From Pasteurellaceae bacterium RH1A (GTDB taxonomy: Bacteria; Pseudomonadota; Gammaproteobacteria; Enterobacterales; Pasteurellaceae), in contig CP015195.1 in the NCBI GenBank assembly GCA_012221805.1, positions 1,039,771 to 1,103,770 on the forward strand: a stretch of DNA of 64,000 bases, read 5' to 3'. Positions 9,552 through 17,873 of the stretch are shown in pieces (the first letter of the stretch is position 1; every line of letters starts with the position of its first letter). Under the pieces are notes generated by a model. That model saw only the letters and a program-made list of their open reading frames with translations, did no database searches and was not told the DNA's origin. The position numbers and the translations under genes were made by a program.

Positions 9552-9605
9552 GCCGTGGGTAACGAGTTACCCACGGTTAGGCATCATCATTCCCCTTTGG
9601 GGAAT
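9552..9605. repeat. Two hairpins downstream of smrB
   Basis: A stem GCCGTGGGTAAC / GTTACCCACGGT (9552-9578) is followed by ATTCCCC-TTT-GGGGAAT (9589-9605). Neither has a clear T run, so they may be weak terminators or structured repeats. Confidence 0.45.
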
Positions 9606-9610
9606 TAAAG

Positions 9611-9627
9611 TTTAAGATTATTTTAAG
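9611..9627. promoter_or_regulatory. Possible PmrA/QseB-type direct-repeat box upstream of macA
   Basis: Direct repeats TTTAAG-N5-TTTAAG with an 11-bp period, as in PmrA/QseB-type response-regulator boxes (YTTAAK N5 YTTAAK). It lies about 50 bp before macA. Only two half-sites, in AT-rich DNA, so the call is tentative. Confidence 0.35.
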
Positions 9628-9674
9628 ATTTGCCTGCTTAAATAGCAGGTATCATTATTCGGAAGGCAAAAACC

Positions 9675-10844
9675 ATGAAAAAACTCCTGATTTTACTGCT
9701 CCTCGCTCTAGCAGCTGGTGCAGGCTACTACTATTGGCAGGATAACCAAACGCCTGCAACAACCTACTTAACCGAACCTGTCCAACGGGGCAATGTGGAA
9801 AAAAGCGTGATCGCCACAGGCTCGATTGAAAGCACCAACGAGGTGGATGTGGGGGCCCAGGTGTCGGGCAAGGTGATTAAGCTCTATGTCAAACTTGGGC
9901 AGGAAGTGAATAAGGGCGATTTAATTGCCGAAATTGACTCCACCACCCAGGTCAATAACCTCAACACCAAAAAGGCCCAATTAGCCAGCTACAAGGCCCA
10001 GCTCAAGGCCAAGCAAACTGCCCATACCATTGCCACAACCAACTATAATCGCCTGGCCAAGCTCTACAGCCAAAAATCGGCTTCACAGGTAGAAATGGAA
10101 AATGCTAAGAACACCCTTGATGCCGCCAAGGCCGAAATTGAAGCCCTGCAAGAAAGCATTAAGCAGGCTGAAATTGAGGTGGACACGGCTCAAACCAATG
10201 TGGGCTACACCAAAATTACCTCGCCGATTGACGGCACGGTGATTTCAACCCCGATTTCAGAGGGCCAGACGGTCAATTCCAACCAATCCACTCCAACCAT
10301 CGTGAAAGTGGCTAATCTGGATAAAATGCTGATCAAGCCTGAAATTTCAGAAGGCGACATTACCAAGGTTAAGGCCGGCCAAGCGGTGACCTTTACCATT
10401 TTATCTGACAGCCGCACCCAGTATGATGCGGTGGTCGATTCGGTTGATCCTGCCACAACCACCATCAGCGATAACAGCTCAAGCACCACAACCAGCACCA
10501 GTTCCAGTGCCTCAGCGGTTTATTACTACGCCAATTTAGTGGTGGACAACCCCAACCGTGTGCTACGCATTGGGATGACCACCGAAAACAGCATCAAAAT
10601 CGCCCAGGCCAATGATGTGCTTTATGTCAGCAATATGGCCCTACAACGCCAGGGCAAGGCCTATTTTGTCAATGTATTGAACGGCCAAAACCAGCCAGAA
10701 AAACGTGAGGTGGAAATTGGGGTGCAAAACGACTTCCAAACTGAAATTAAATCAGGCCTAAATGAGGGCGAGGAGGTTATCGTTTCCCAAGTTGCCGCAG
10801 GCGAGAAGGTGGGCAGTGCTGGGCGTGGGCCGAGGATATTTTAA
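9675..10844 (+). CDS. macA: Macrolide export periplasmic adaptor MacA
   Basis: Membrane-fusion protein that links the MacB transporter to an outer-membrane channel. The 389-residue protein has an N-terminal signal/anchor helix (KKLLILLLLALAAGAGYYYW), a split biotinyl-lipoyl domain (GQVSGKV-type segment near VGAQVSGKVIKLYVKLGQEV and TSPIDGTVISTPISEGQTV), a long helical hairpin between them and beta-barrel segments. A serine/threonine-rich stretch around residues 265-280 is longer than usual. macB follows 67 bp downstream in the same direction. Confidence 0.95.
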   Translation: MKKLLILLLLALAAGAGYYYWQDNQTPATTYLTEPVQRGNVEKSVIATGSIESTNEVDVGAQVSGKVIKLYVKLGQEVNKGDLIAEIDSTTQVNNLNTKKAQLASYKAQLKAKQTAHTIATTNYNRLAKLYSQKSASQVEMENAKNTLDAAKAEIEALQESIKQAEIEVDTAQTNVGYTKITSPIDGTVISTPISEGQTVNSNQSTPTIVKVANLDKMLIKPEISEGDITKVKAGQAVTFTILSDSRTQYDAVVDSVDPATTTISDNSSSTTTSTSSSASAVYYYANLVVDNPNRVLRIGMTTENSIKIAQANDVLYVSNMALQRQGKAYFVNVLNGQNQPEKREVEIGVQNDFQTEIKSGLNEGEEVIVSQVAAGEKVGSAGRGPRIF

Positions 10845-10863
10845 GTAAGTGATGCTAAGTAAA

Positions 10864-10892
10864 TTCCCTCCCCCGCTTGCGGGGGAGGGAGT
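10864..10892. repeat. Strong GC hairpin between macA and macB
   Basis: TTCCCTCCCCCGC-TT-GCGGGGGAGGGAGTT forms a nearly perfect stem of about 13 bp with no T run after it. It resembles one arm of the repeat at 1040-1160. It may attenuate or stabilise the macAB message. Confidence 0.6.
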
Positions 10893-10911
10893 TCCCTTAA
10901 GAGAAAACAAA

Positions 10912-12840
10912 ATGAACATCATCGAAATCAAAAACCTCAACCGCTATTTTGGTGAGGGGGAAAATCGGGTGCATATCTTAAAGGATGTGTCGCTTTCGAT
11001 TGAAAAGGGCGATTTTGTCGCCATTATCGGCCAGTCGGGGTCGGGCAAATCGACCCTGATGAACATCATCGGCTGTTTAGACACGGCCACCAGCGGATCT
11101 TACAAGATCGATGGCAAGGAAACCGCCCAGCTTTCGGGCGATCAGCTCTCAGATCTGAGAAGCCAAAAATTCGGCTTCATCTTCCAACGCTACAACCTCC
11201 TTTCCAGCCTGACCGCAGCCGAAAATGTTGCCTTGCCGGCTATTTATGCAGGTAAATCACAAAAGGAACGCTTGGAAGGGGCTGTGCAGCTTCTGCATAA
11301 ACTGGGCTTAGACGGCAAAGAGGCCAACAAGCCCAGCCAGCTTTCAGGCGGTCAGCAACAGCGGGTCAGTATCGCCCGTGCCTTGATGAATGGCGGCGAA
11401 ATTATCCTGGCCGATGAACCGACAGGGGCCTTGGACTCGGGCAGTGGGGCAAACGTGATGGAAATCCTCCGCCAGCTCCACAGCGAAGGCCATACCATTA
11501 TTATGGTCACTCACGATAAAGATATTGCCGCCTCGGCCAATCGGGTCATTGAGATTAAAGATGGTGAGATTATCGGCGACAGCCAAAAAGAGGCGGTGCA
11601 AGCGGTCAAAAATGGCCAAAAACCTGCAAAAATGCGTTTTGGCTTCAGCAAGGATCAGCTGGTCGAAGCCTTTAGGATGTCGGTCAGTGCCATCATCGCC
11701 CACAAAATGCGGTCGCTTTTGACCATGCTGGGGATCATTATCGGCATTACCTCGGTGGTGTCGGTGGTGGCTTTGGGTAACGGCTCCCAACAAAAAATCC
11801 TGGAAAATATCAGGGGGATTGGCACCAACACCATGTCTATTTTTAACGGCACGGGCTTTGGCGACCGCCGTGCCCTGCCTAATTTAACGGTGGGCGATGC
11901 CAATGCCTTAGCCAAGCAAAGTTATGTGCAGAGCGTAACGCCCAACTCATCGTCTAGCGGCACCCTGATTTACGGCAACCAATCTTTTTCTTCCACCAGC
12001 TTGCGTGGGGTGGGTGAACAGTATTTTGATGTGGAAGGGCTTAAACTTAGACAGGGCAGTCTGATTTCTGCCCAAGATATTGAGGAAAATGCCCAGGTAG
12101 TCTTGATTGATGAAAGTGCCAAGCGGGCCATTTTTGCCGATGAAAACCCGTTGGGCAGGGTGGTGATTTTTAATAAACGCCCCTTGCGGATTATCGGCGT
12201 GGTGAGCAACCGCCAGCAAATGGGCGGGGCCAGCAGCTCGCTTAACCTTTATGCCCCTTATACCACGGTGCTTAATAAGGTGACAGGTGGGACGACCATC
12301 TCTTCCATTACGGTGAAAATTGCTGATAACGTCAATACCACCGTGGCAGAGAAAAGCCTGACCGAATTTCTAACCATGCGACACGGCAAAAAGGACTTCT
12401 TTATCATGAACAGCGACACCATCAAGCAGACCGTGGAAAGCACCACTGGCACCATGAAGCTCTTGATTTCCTCTATCGCCTTTATCTCCCTCATTGTGGG
12501 TGGGATTGGTGTGATGAACATTATGCTAGTGTCTGTTACTGAGCGTACCAAGGAAATCGGCGTGCGGATGGCCATTGGAGCCAGGCAGTCCAACATTCTG
12601 CAACAGTTTTTGATTGAAGCAGTGCTGATTTGTATGATTGGTGGTGTAACAGGCATTTTGCTCTCTTCTGCCATCGGCCTCTTATTCAACACCTTTATGA
12701 GCGATTTCAGCATGGCCTTTTCCACAGGCTCTATTATCGCTGCCGTTGCCTTCTCAACCCTAATCGGCGTGGTCTTCGGCTATATGCCGGCCAAAAAAGC
12801 CTCCCAGCTTAATCCCATTATGGCGCTTGCGAGGGAGTAG
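10912..12840 (+). CDS. macB: Macrolide export ATP-binding/permease protein MacB
   Basis: Homodimeric tripartite-pump transporter for macrolides, heme precursors or enterotoxin-like substrates in other species. The ATG at 10912 is preferred over the frame start at 10849, because the upstream codons fall in the intergenic hairpin. The 642 residues comprise an N-terminal ABC ATPase (GQSGSGKST Walker A, LSGGQQQRVSIARAL signature, ILADEPTGALDS Walker B), a first membrane helix near residue 270, a large periplasmic MacB domain and three C-terminal helices (FtsX fold). Length agrees with E. coli MacB (648). Confidence 0.96.
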   Translation: MNIIEIKNLNRYFGEGENRVHILKDVSLSIEKGDFVAIIGQSGSGKSTLMNIIGCLDTATSGSYKIDGKETAQLSGDQLSDLRSQKFGFIFQRYNLLSSLTAAENVALPAIYAGKSQKERLEGAVQLLHKLGLDGKEANKPSQLSGGQQQRVSIARALMNGGEIILADEPTGALDSGSGANVMEILRQLHSEGHTIIMVTHDKDIAASANRVIEIKDGEIIGDSQKEAVQAVKNGQKPAKMRFGFSKDQLVEAFRMSVSAIIAHKMRSLLTMLGIIIGITSVVSVVALGNGSQQKILENIRGIGTNTMSIFNGTGFGDRRALPNLTVGDANALAKQSYVQSVTPNSSSSGTLIYGNQSFSSTSLRGVGEQYFDVEGLKLRQGSLISAQDIEENAQVVLIDESAKRAIFADENPLGRVVIFNKRPLRIIGVVSNRQQMGGASSSLNLYAPYTTVLNKVTGGTTISSITVKIADNVNTTVAEKSLTEFLTMRHGKKDFFIMNSDTIKQTVESTTGTMKLLISSIAFISLIVGGIGVMNIMLVSVTERTKEIGVRMAIGARQSNILQQFLIEAVLICMIGGVTGILLSSAIGLLFNTFMSDFSMAFSTGSIIAAVAFSTLIGVVFGYMPAKKASQLNPIMALARE

Positions 12841-12870
12841 TTTTCTTCTCTTTTTTCTGTCAAGTGCTGG

Positions 12871-12936
12871 TAGGGTGGGCATCCTTGCCCACCGATTCAA
12901 CACAGTTATCAATGGTGGGCAAGGATGCCCACCCTA
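12871..12936. repeat. Long perfect inverted repeat, GTGGGCA type
   Basis: Arms of 23 nt, TAGGGTGGGCATCCTTGCC continuing to CACC and its exact complement, are separated by 20 nt. Strong cruciform or transcript hairpin downstream of macB without a T run; a similar GGGTGGGC...GCCCACCC unit occurs as an interspersed repeat in many genomes. It may serve as the macB terminator. Confidence 0.75.
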
Positions 12937-13081
12937 CAGGCGAGCTAATTTACACTAAGCCTGATTGCTTTTCTTGCGACTAAATACCCTATTTCCATCC
13001 CTTTTTGGTCTTTTTTAAGGCTTAAACTGCTTAAAATTCACAATCTTATTGTGCAAAAAAAACCAGTGTAAAATGTTGAAA

Positions 13082-13097
13082 TTGCAATCGTTTGCTA
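13082..13097. promoter_or_regulatory. PurR-like palindrome
   Basis: TTGCAATCGTTTGCTA keeps the PurR core GCAANCGNTTNC but deviates at both outer positions. It lies about 155 bp upstream of the Sel1 gene, far for a repressor site, so a real operator here is uncertain. Confidence 0.3.
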
Positions 13098-13250
13098 AGG
13101 TCTGTTGATGTTTCAAGCATAAAAATCAACCTATTTATTGCCTAGTACGGCTCTGCCGTGCTGGGGATAAAGGATTAGATAAATTTGCTTATTTTATATA
13201 CTTAAAACATTAACACGCCCTATTTTTAACTTACTATTTTGGAGCTTTCT

Positions 13251-13952
13251 ATGCGTATTAAGAACACTTTAGGCCTTTTGGTTTCGCTTGCTTTGTCAGT
13301 CGGCTTTTCTCAAACCACCCTTGCTCAAGACTTTCAGAATATGAATAAGGAAAGGTTGAGTTTTTATGCTGAGGGAGGGAATGCGGAGGCGCAAGTTTAT
13401 TTAGGTCATAAATATTACCTTATTCAAGATTATTCAGAGGCCTTTAAGTGGTTTAAGAAGGCTGCAGAACAGAGAGATATGTACGCTCAATATAATCTTG
13501 GGGTGATGTATTATCGAGGAGAAGGCGTAAAACAAAACTATAAACAGGCTTTTGTGTGGGTTAAAAAAGCAGCTGAACAGGGTTATAAACAGGCTCAATT
13601 CATGATTGGCCATATGTATAGTACAGGGGAAGGTATCAAGAAAAATTATGAACAAGCTTTTATGTGGCTTAAAAAAGCAGCTGAGCAAGGGCATAAAGAT
13701 GCTCAATCTGATATTGGCACTATGTATTACGCTGGAGAGGGTATAAAACAAAATTATGAGCAGGCTTTTATTTGGCTCAAAAAAGCTGCTGAACATGGAG
13801 ATACATGGGCTCAATACGGTCTTGCTGGAATGTATTATTATGGTCAAGGGGTTACAAAAGATCTAACTAAGGCCAGGGAGTATTGGACTTTATCTTGTAA
13901 TCAAGGCCATAAAAATGCCTGTGAAAATTTGAAGCAACTATCTTCTCAATAA
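13251..13952 (+). CDS. Secreted Sel1-like repeat protein
   Basis: Predicted periplasmic protein of 233 residues. The ATG at 13251 follows GGAG and starts a good signal peptide (MRIKNTLGLLVSLALSVGF...LAQ). The rest is about five Sel1/TPR-like units of 36 residues with the pattern AQxxLGxMYYxGEGxKxNYxQAFxWxKKAAEQG, which form a curved helical solenoid for protein binding. Units 2-5 are very similar to each other at DNA level, pointing to recent internal duplication and a capacity to vary in number. AT-richer than neighbouring genes. Partner unknown; exported protease and unknown exported protein genes follow. Confidence 0.9.
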   Translation: MRIKNTLGLLVSLALSVGFSQTTLAQDFQNMNKERLSFYAEGGNAEAQVYLGHKYYLIQDYSEAFKWFKKAAEQRDMYAQYNLGVMYYRGEGVKQNYKQAFVWVKKAAEQGYKQAQFMIGHMYSTGEGIKKNYEQAFMWLKKAAEQGHKDAQSDIGTMYYAGEGIKQNYEQAFIWLKKAAEHGDTWAQYGLAGMYYYGQGVTKDLTKAREYWTLSCNQGHKNACENLKQLSSQ

Positions 13953-14076
13953 GCTGACCACTTATTTCCCCAAGGCTGTTGATATTCTAACCATTATCTT
14001 GGATAATTCTTCAGCCTTGCTGAACTTGTTTATACACAGTGGGTTGCCAGTCAATTTCTGATGTGAAGGAAAATTT

Positions 14077-14676
14077 ATGCCCCAGTTTATCTCTAAATCT
14101 AGCCTAGCAGCCCTGCTAGGCTCGTTTTTATTTGCCCCCGCCTTGTTGGCACAAGAGAAACCAGCCAAAAACTATGAGATCGTATGCTCTTATCAGGCAC
14201 GGATTTCCAATATTGATAAGGTCAATCACAAGGGGGAAAGCCTGGTGTCAGGCCACAATGCTGCCAGTGTGGTGGCCATGATTCGTCAAGACAGGGCCAA
14301 TGTGAATAAGTACGACATCCGCAACCGAGAAGATGTGGGCGACTGCGGCTTTGACACTGTGGCCTCCCGCAACCAGTTGGAACAAGCCTTCCACCGCCTC
14401 AAGCCCAGCCCAGAAACCATCAAGGCCTTTGTGGAGGGCAATCCACTTATTCATGCCTACTTGGTTAAGGGTAAGTTGACGGGGCAGTATTATTTTTTCC
14501 CTCGGGTGGTAAACGAGGCCGACATGAAAAAAAGTGAGCCTGAGAAACAAGTGGCCAAGCCGCAACCAGCTTCGCCTAACAAGCCTACCCCTCAGCCTGA
14601 ACCCCCTGAAAAAGAAGCCAGTCTGCCTGAAGTGGATCTGGTGGTGCCTAAGGGGTCGGATGGCATTTATTTCTAA
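14077..14676 (+). CDS. Exported protein of unknown function with proline-rich tail
   Basis: I do not recognise a family. The 199 residues start with a signal peptide cleaved near ALLAQ-EK, then an approximately 115-residue domain with two cysteines (EIVCSY and VGDCGFD) that could form a disulfide, then a KPQPASPNKPTPQPEPPEKE linker and a short acidic/hydrophobic end (PEVDLVVPKGSDGIYF). The linker suggests a tethered C-terminal peptide, possibly a ligand for the PDZ-containing protease encoded 22 bp downstream. The two genes probably form an operon. Confidence 0.75.
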   Translation: MPQFISKSSLAALLGSFLFAPALLAQEKPAKNYEIVCSYQARISNIDKVNHKGESLVSGHNAASVVAMIRQDRANVNKYDIRNREDVGDCGFDTVASRNQLEQAFHRLKPSPETIKAFVEGNPLIHAYLVKGKLTGQYYFFPRVVNEADMKKSEPEKQVAKPQPASPNKPTPQPEPPEKEASLPEVDLVVPKGSDGIYF

Positions 14677-14698
14677 ATAATCAGAAGCGAAGAAAAGA

Positions 14699-16288
14699 AT
14701 GAACGTGAAAAAAAGTATGCTTATGCTTTGCCTCTTGGCAGGTTTTTCGAGTGCCCAAGCCTGGGCTGAGGCGCCAGCAGAAAGCCTTGAAAAGATGGTT
14801 GAACGGGTTAAGCCCTCTATGGTAACGATTTGGGATCTCCGAAATTTATATTTCCCAACCTTCAAGAAACAACAGGAGCTTGCAGCCTATTGCAAGTTAA
14901 AGAGAGAAGGGAAGAGCGAGAAAAAGATTAAGCAAGAATTGGCAGAAGATACGCTTGATCTGAAAGCCCTTTTTTCCGCCATGGTTGAGGGGCGGAAAAA
15001 GCGGGGTTCTTTGATTTCCCCTGCAAAATTAAGCACCTATACCCAAAAAGCCAGTATGGGCTATTTTTTGAGTGGGAATGGTTCTGGTGTGGTCGTGGAT
15101 GAAACTCATGGTTATATTCTAACCAATAATCACGTTGTGGTGCAGAATGCCTTAAGTCCTACTTGTGAAGAATTGGAGACAGAATTCGACTTGCTCTTGG
15201 TTCAATTTGAGGATGGCCGCCTCTATCGAGCCTTTGTGGTCGGGCGGGATGATAAAACCGATCTGGCTCTGCTGAAATTAGTCGATAGCCCAGAGAATCT
15301 TAGTGCGGTGCCTTTTGCAGACTCTGATGAACTTCAGGTGGGGCAGGCCTCCGTGGCTATTGGCTCGCCACATGGCTTAGATCAAACCGTGACCAAGGGG
15401 ATTATTTCAAGCCTAGATCGGTTCTCAAGCAACCCAAGCTATAAACTCTATATGCAGCTGGGGATGGAAAATGAGCAGTATAAAAAGGAAGAGCGTTTTA
15501 TCACCTATATCCAAACCGATGCAGCCATTAATAGCGGAAATTCAGGCGGTGCCTTGCTTAACCTCAAGGGCGAGCTTATCGGTATTAACACAGCCAAGCA
15601 TTCCAAGGGCGAAAGTATTGGCTATGCCGTGCCAAGCAATATTGTAAAAGGGATGCTGGCCCAATTTAAGGAATATGGCTTTGGCAATTTTGGCGCCCTG
15701 GGAGCCATGGGAAATCAAATTAATGATGGGCTAAGACGCTCCTATAAATTAGCCAACAACATCAAAGGCCTCTTTATTACCGAAGTGCTGCCCAATTCGG
15801 CTTCTGCCAAAGCGGGCTTGAAGGTGGGGGATATTTTAACCAGCTTCAACGGCAAGGAAATTAGCGATCCCTTTGCCTTTCGAGCCATGGTTGCCACCAG
15901 CGGTGCCAACAGTCAGGCCACGATTAAGTTACTGAGCAAGGATGAGAGTGGCCAATATATGCCTAAGACACTTTATCTTACCCTAGATAGCCGAGCCTTA
16001 GATAAAAAAGCCTTGGCTCATCAGCTTATTTCCTTGCCGCAATTTGGGTTTGACTTGAGCTTTGATCCTGAAACCAAAAAAGGCTGTGTGATTTCAATTA
16101 AAGATAAACAGGCCAAGGCTTATGGCTTTGAAGATAAAGATCGTATTACGGAAGTCAATGGCAAGCCCGTTGGGCAATTTAGGGAATGCTTTATGGAAAT
16201 GGAAAGGGCCTATGATATTGATCAGGCAGATTTGCATTTCACTATTGATCGCAAGGGACTGTCTAGGGTGGTATCTATTAAGCAATAG
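14699..16288 (+). CDS. HtrA-like periplasmic serine protease, divergent form
   Basis: Trypsin-fold protease with a signal peptide (to about residue 23) and 529 residues in all. The catalytic triad is visible: His about 144 in ILTNNHVV, Asp about 188 in DKTDLALL, Ser about 281 in NSGNSGGAL. A PDZ domain follows (GLFITEVLPNSASAKAGLKVGD) and a degenerate second one (KAYGFEDKDRITEVNGKPVG). It differs from DegP/DegQ by a lysine- and glutamate-rich insert of about 80 residues before the protease core (FKKQQELAAYCKLKREG...) and an insert before the serine (LYMQLGMENEQYKKEERF). Downstream partner of the exported protein at 14077. Proteolytic activity is inferred; substrate unknown. Confidence 0.85.
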   Translation: MNVKKSMLMLCLLAGFSSAQAWAEAPAESLEKMVERVKPSMVTIWDLRNLYFPTFKKQQELAAYCKLKREGKSEKKIKQELAEDTLDLKALFSAMVEGRKKRGSLISPAKLSTYTQKASMGYFLSGNGSGVVVDETHGYILTNNHVVVQNALSPTCEELETEFDLLLVQFEDGRLYRAFVVGRDDKTDLALLKLVDSPENLSAVPFADSDELQVGQASVAIGSPHGLDQTVTKGIISSLDRFSSNPSYKLYMQLGMENEQYKKEERFITYIQTDAAINSGNSGGALLNLKGELIGINTAKHSKGESIGYAVPSNIVKGMLAQFKEYGFGNFGALGAMGNQINDGLRRSYKLANNIKGLFITEVLPNSASAKAGLKVGDILTSFNGKEISDPFAFRAMVATSGANSQATIKLLSKDESGQYMPKTLYLTLDSRALDKKALAHQLISLPQFGFDLSFDPETKKGCVISIKDKQAKAYGFEDKDRITEVNGKPVGQFRECFMEMERAYDIDQADLHFTIDRKGLSRVVSIKQ

Positions 16289-16301
16289 CTAAACCCTTGG
16301 A

Positions 16302-16340
16302 ACAAGCGGTGCAGAAAATCCAACTTTTTGCACCGCTTGT
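16302..16340. terminator. Inverted-USS terminator after the HtrA-like gene
   Basis: ACAAGCGGTGCA and its complement TGCACCGCTTGT enclose a T-rich loop. This paired uptake-signal arrangement is the usual terminator form in Pasteurellaceae. Confidence 0.85.
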
Positions 16341-16405
16341 GTTCTTAAAAAGCCCTAGGGTCTGTTGATAATTTGCTTAAAGGTCATTAAATCCCCCCCT
16401 CCGCC

Positions 16406-17746
16406 TGTACAACATAAACATCCTTTACATTTTTCTCTAAGGACATCGTTTACATTGTATGGTTAATATGCCAGCTACTTGCTGGAGTAATTTTCTTCTC
16501 TCGGTCATCCATTTGACCCAGAAAATGAAAACGGTAATAAATGTGCCAAATACCATCGGCGTAAGGCACAAAAGCAACGGTTTCTTGCTTTAAAATTTGG
16601 CTCAGGTAGTAAATTTCACCTTGCCAACAGAGTTCGCCACTGGGTTTAACTCGACGAAGTTCAACACCTTGACCGTAGTCATAGTCTTCAATCTTGCCGG
16701 TATAAATACGACTTGAGGGCTGATAAAGACTTGCTGGCGTCTGACGTTTTTTGTCATCATCAAGCAGGCTTTCGTGGCTACGCTCATGGTTATATTCGTG
16801 CACAAAAGCATCGAACATGGCCTGTTGGTCTGCAAGATTCCCTGCAATGGCCTCACGCTTGAGTAAACAAGCCTTGAGGCTACGGTGCATTCGCTCATGA
16901 TGCCCATTTTGTTCGGGGTGGGCGGGGCGAATACGCTCGGGCCGAATGCCCAGGTCAATCCACCATTTGGCCAGCTTGCTTAAGCCACCCAGGGCAGTTG
17001 AGGCAAAGGGCGAGCCATTGTCGCTACGAATATTCCAAGGCAGCCCGAACTCGTAAAAAAGTCGTTCAAACTGGGCTTTTACAGGGTCACCCAAGGTATT
17101 GGGCAGGGCCTGACAAAGCAATAAGTAACGGCAAAACTGGTCGCTCACCGTTAGCGGGTAGCACCATTTCTGGTCACCTAGCTGGAATTGCCCCTTGAAA
17201 TCCACGCACCAGGTTGTATTAGGGGCGTCACATTCGGCAAAGGGCAAGCTGTCTGCTGGCGTGTGACGGCGAACCTTGCGGGGCTTGACCAGTCCTGCTC
17301 GAGCCAAGATTAAATCGCCTGTGCTATCAGCCGGTTTCTTGGCTTCAGGAAAGCGTTGCTCAAACAGGTCAAGCAGCTTTTTTGCCCCCCAATCGGGGCG
17401 TTTGCGTCGCTCACTGACCAGCCACTCAACAATCCATTGTGGCGTGGCATTGGGCGAATAATGTGGCTTTCTGGATAGCTCTTGCAAACCAGGAAAGCCG
17501 CCTTGTTTAAAGCGTTCAATCCATTTATTGGCTGTTGGACGACTGATTCCGAACTGTTCACACAGGTCGGATTTTGTAAAGCGTTGGGACAACCAAGCCT
17601 TGATAAATAACGTTTTTTGTTCCATAGGATTCGTTTGTTTCCAAGCCATTTTCTTCACCAAAGATAAGATGTTTGGTGCGATTTTACGGCAAAGAATGTA
17701 AACGATGTCCTTGGGTTATGATGTAAAGGATGTTATCAGGTTGTAC
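16406..17746. mobile_element. IS481-family insertion sequence, 1341 bp
   Basis: Imperfect terminal inverted repeats (left TGTACAACATAAACATCC, right complement GTACAACCTGATAACATCC, both followed by TTTACAT and, further in, AAGGACATCGTTTACATT). Flanked by 5-bp direct repeats CCGCC (16401-16405 and 17747-17751). The uninterrupted target sequence CCGCCTTCGG can be seen at 1047-1056, confirming the junctions. Contains one intact transposase gene on the minus strand. Confidence 0.9.
16450..17661 (-). CDS. IS481-family transposase
   Basis: DDE transposase of 403 residues. N-terminal helix-turn-helix (KSDLCEQFGISRPTANKWIERFKQGG), then the rve integrase core with the first aspartate in TTWCVDFKGQF, the second in WNIRSDNGSPF, and the glutamate in HPEQNGHHERMHRSLK. 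The frame is intact and the ends are present, so the element may be active. The first Met (MVKKMAWKQTNPMEQ) has alternatives at the next two methionines. Confidence 0.92.
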   Translation of the reverse strand: MVKKMAWKQTNPMEQKTLFIKAWLSQRFTKSDLCEQFGISRPTANKWIERFKQGGFPGLQELSRKPHYSPNATPQWIVEWLVSERRKRPDWGAKKLLDLFEQRFPEAKKPADSTGDLILARAGLVKPRKVRRHTPADSLPFAECDAPNTTWCVDFKGQFQLGDQKWCYPLTVSDQFCRYLLLCQALPNTLGDPVKAQFERLFYEFGLPWNIRSDNGSPFASTALGGLSKLAKWWIDLGIRPERIRPAHPEQNGHHERMHRSLKACLLKREAIAGNLADQQAMFDAFVHEYNHERSHESLLDDDKKRQTPASLYQPSSRIYTGKIEDYDYGQGVELRRVKPSGELCWQGEIYYLSQILKQETVAFVPYADGIWHIYYRFHFLGQMDDREKKITPASSWHINHTM

Positions 17747-17873
17747 CCGCCTTCGGCACCTCCCCCGCAAGCGGGTGGAGGGAAGTTTTTCATCAAGATT
17801 TTGTCTAACTTTCGCTCCCTCCGCTTGCGGGGGGAGCTGCCCGAAGGGCTGAGGGGGGAATTATCAACAGTCC

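Larger units (their letters stand above)
12841..13250. other. Gene-free spacer with palindromic repeats
   Basis: No coding region seen. It contains a long inverted repeat at 12871-12936, a PurR-like palindrome at 13082-13097, an end-like motif GGTCTGTTGATGTTTC at 13100-13115 resembling the MITE-like element ends, and a small hairpin TAGTACGGCTCTGCCGTGCTGG near 13142-13163. The composition becomes AT-rich towards the Sel1-repeat gene. Confidence 0.6.

Noticed and set aside
12258..12725. Open frame of 155 codons antisense to macB
   Set aside because: Antisense shadow with no ribosome-binding site and no recognisable domain.
13082..13115. Promoter-proximal PurR operator plus MITE end before the Sel1 gene
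   Set aside because: The PurR-like site misses both outer consensus bases and is far from the gene, and the GGTCTGTTGATGTTTC motif has no inverted partner, so neither is claimed as functional (the first is listed only as a low-confidence site).
13970..14000. AAGGCTGTTGATATTC resembling the MITE-like end, in the spacer after the Sel1 gene
   Set aside because: It has the same orientation as the motif at 13100, not inverted, and lacks a CTAG flank, so the Sel1 gene cannot be shown to be a mobile cargo.
1021..17870. CRISPR-like repeats
   Set aside because: The recurring GC-rich blocks are few, unequally spaced and palindromic; there are no regular spacers and no cas genes.
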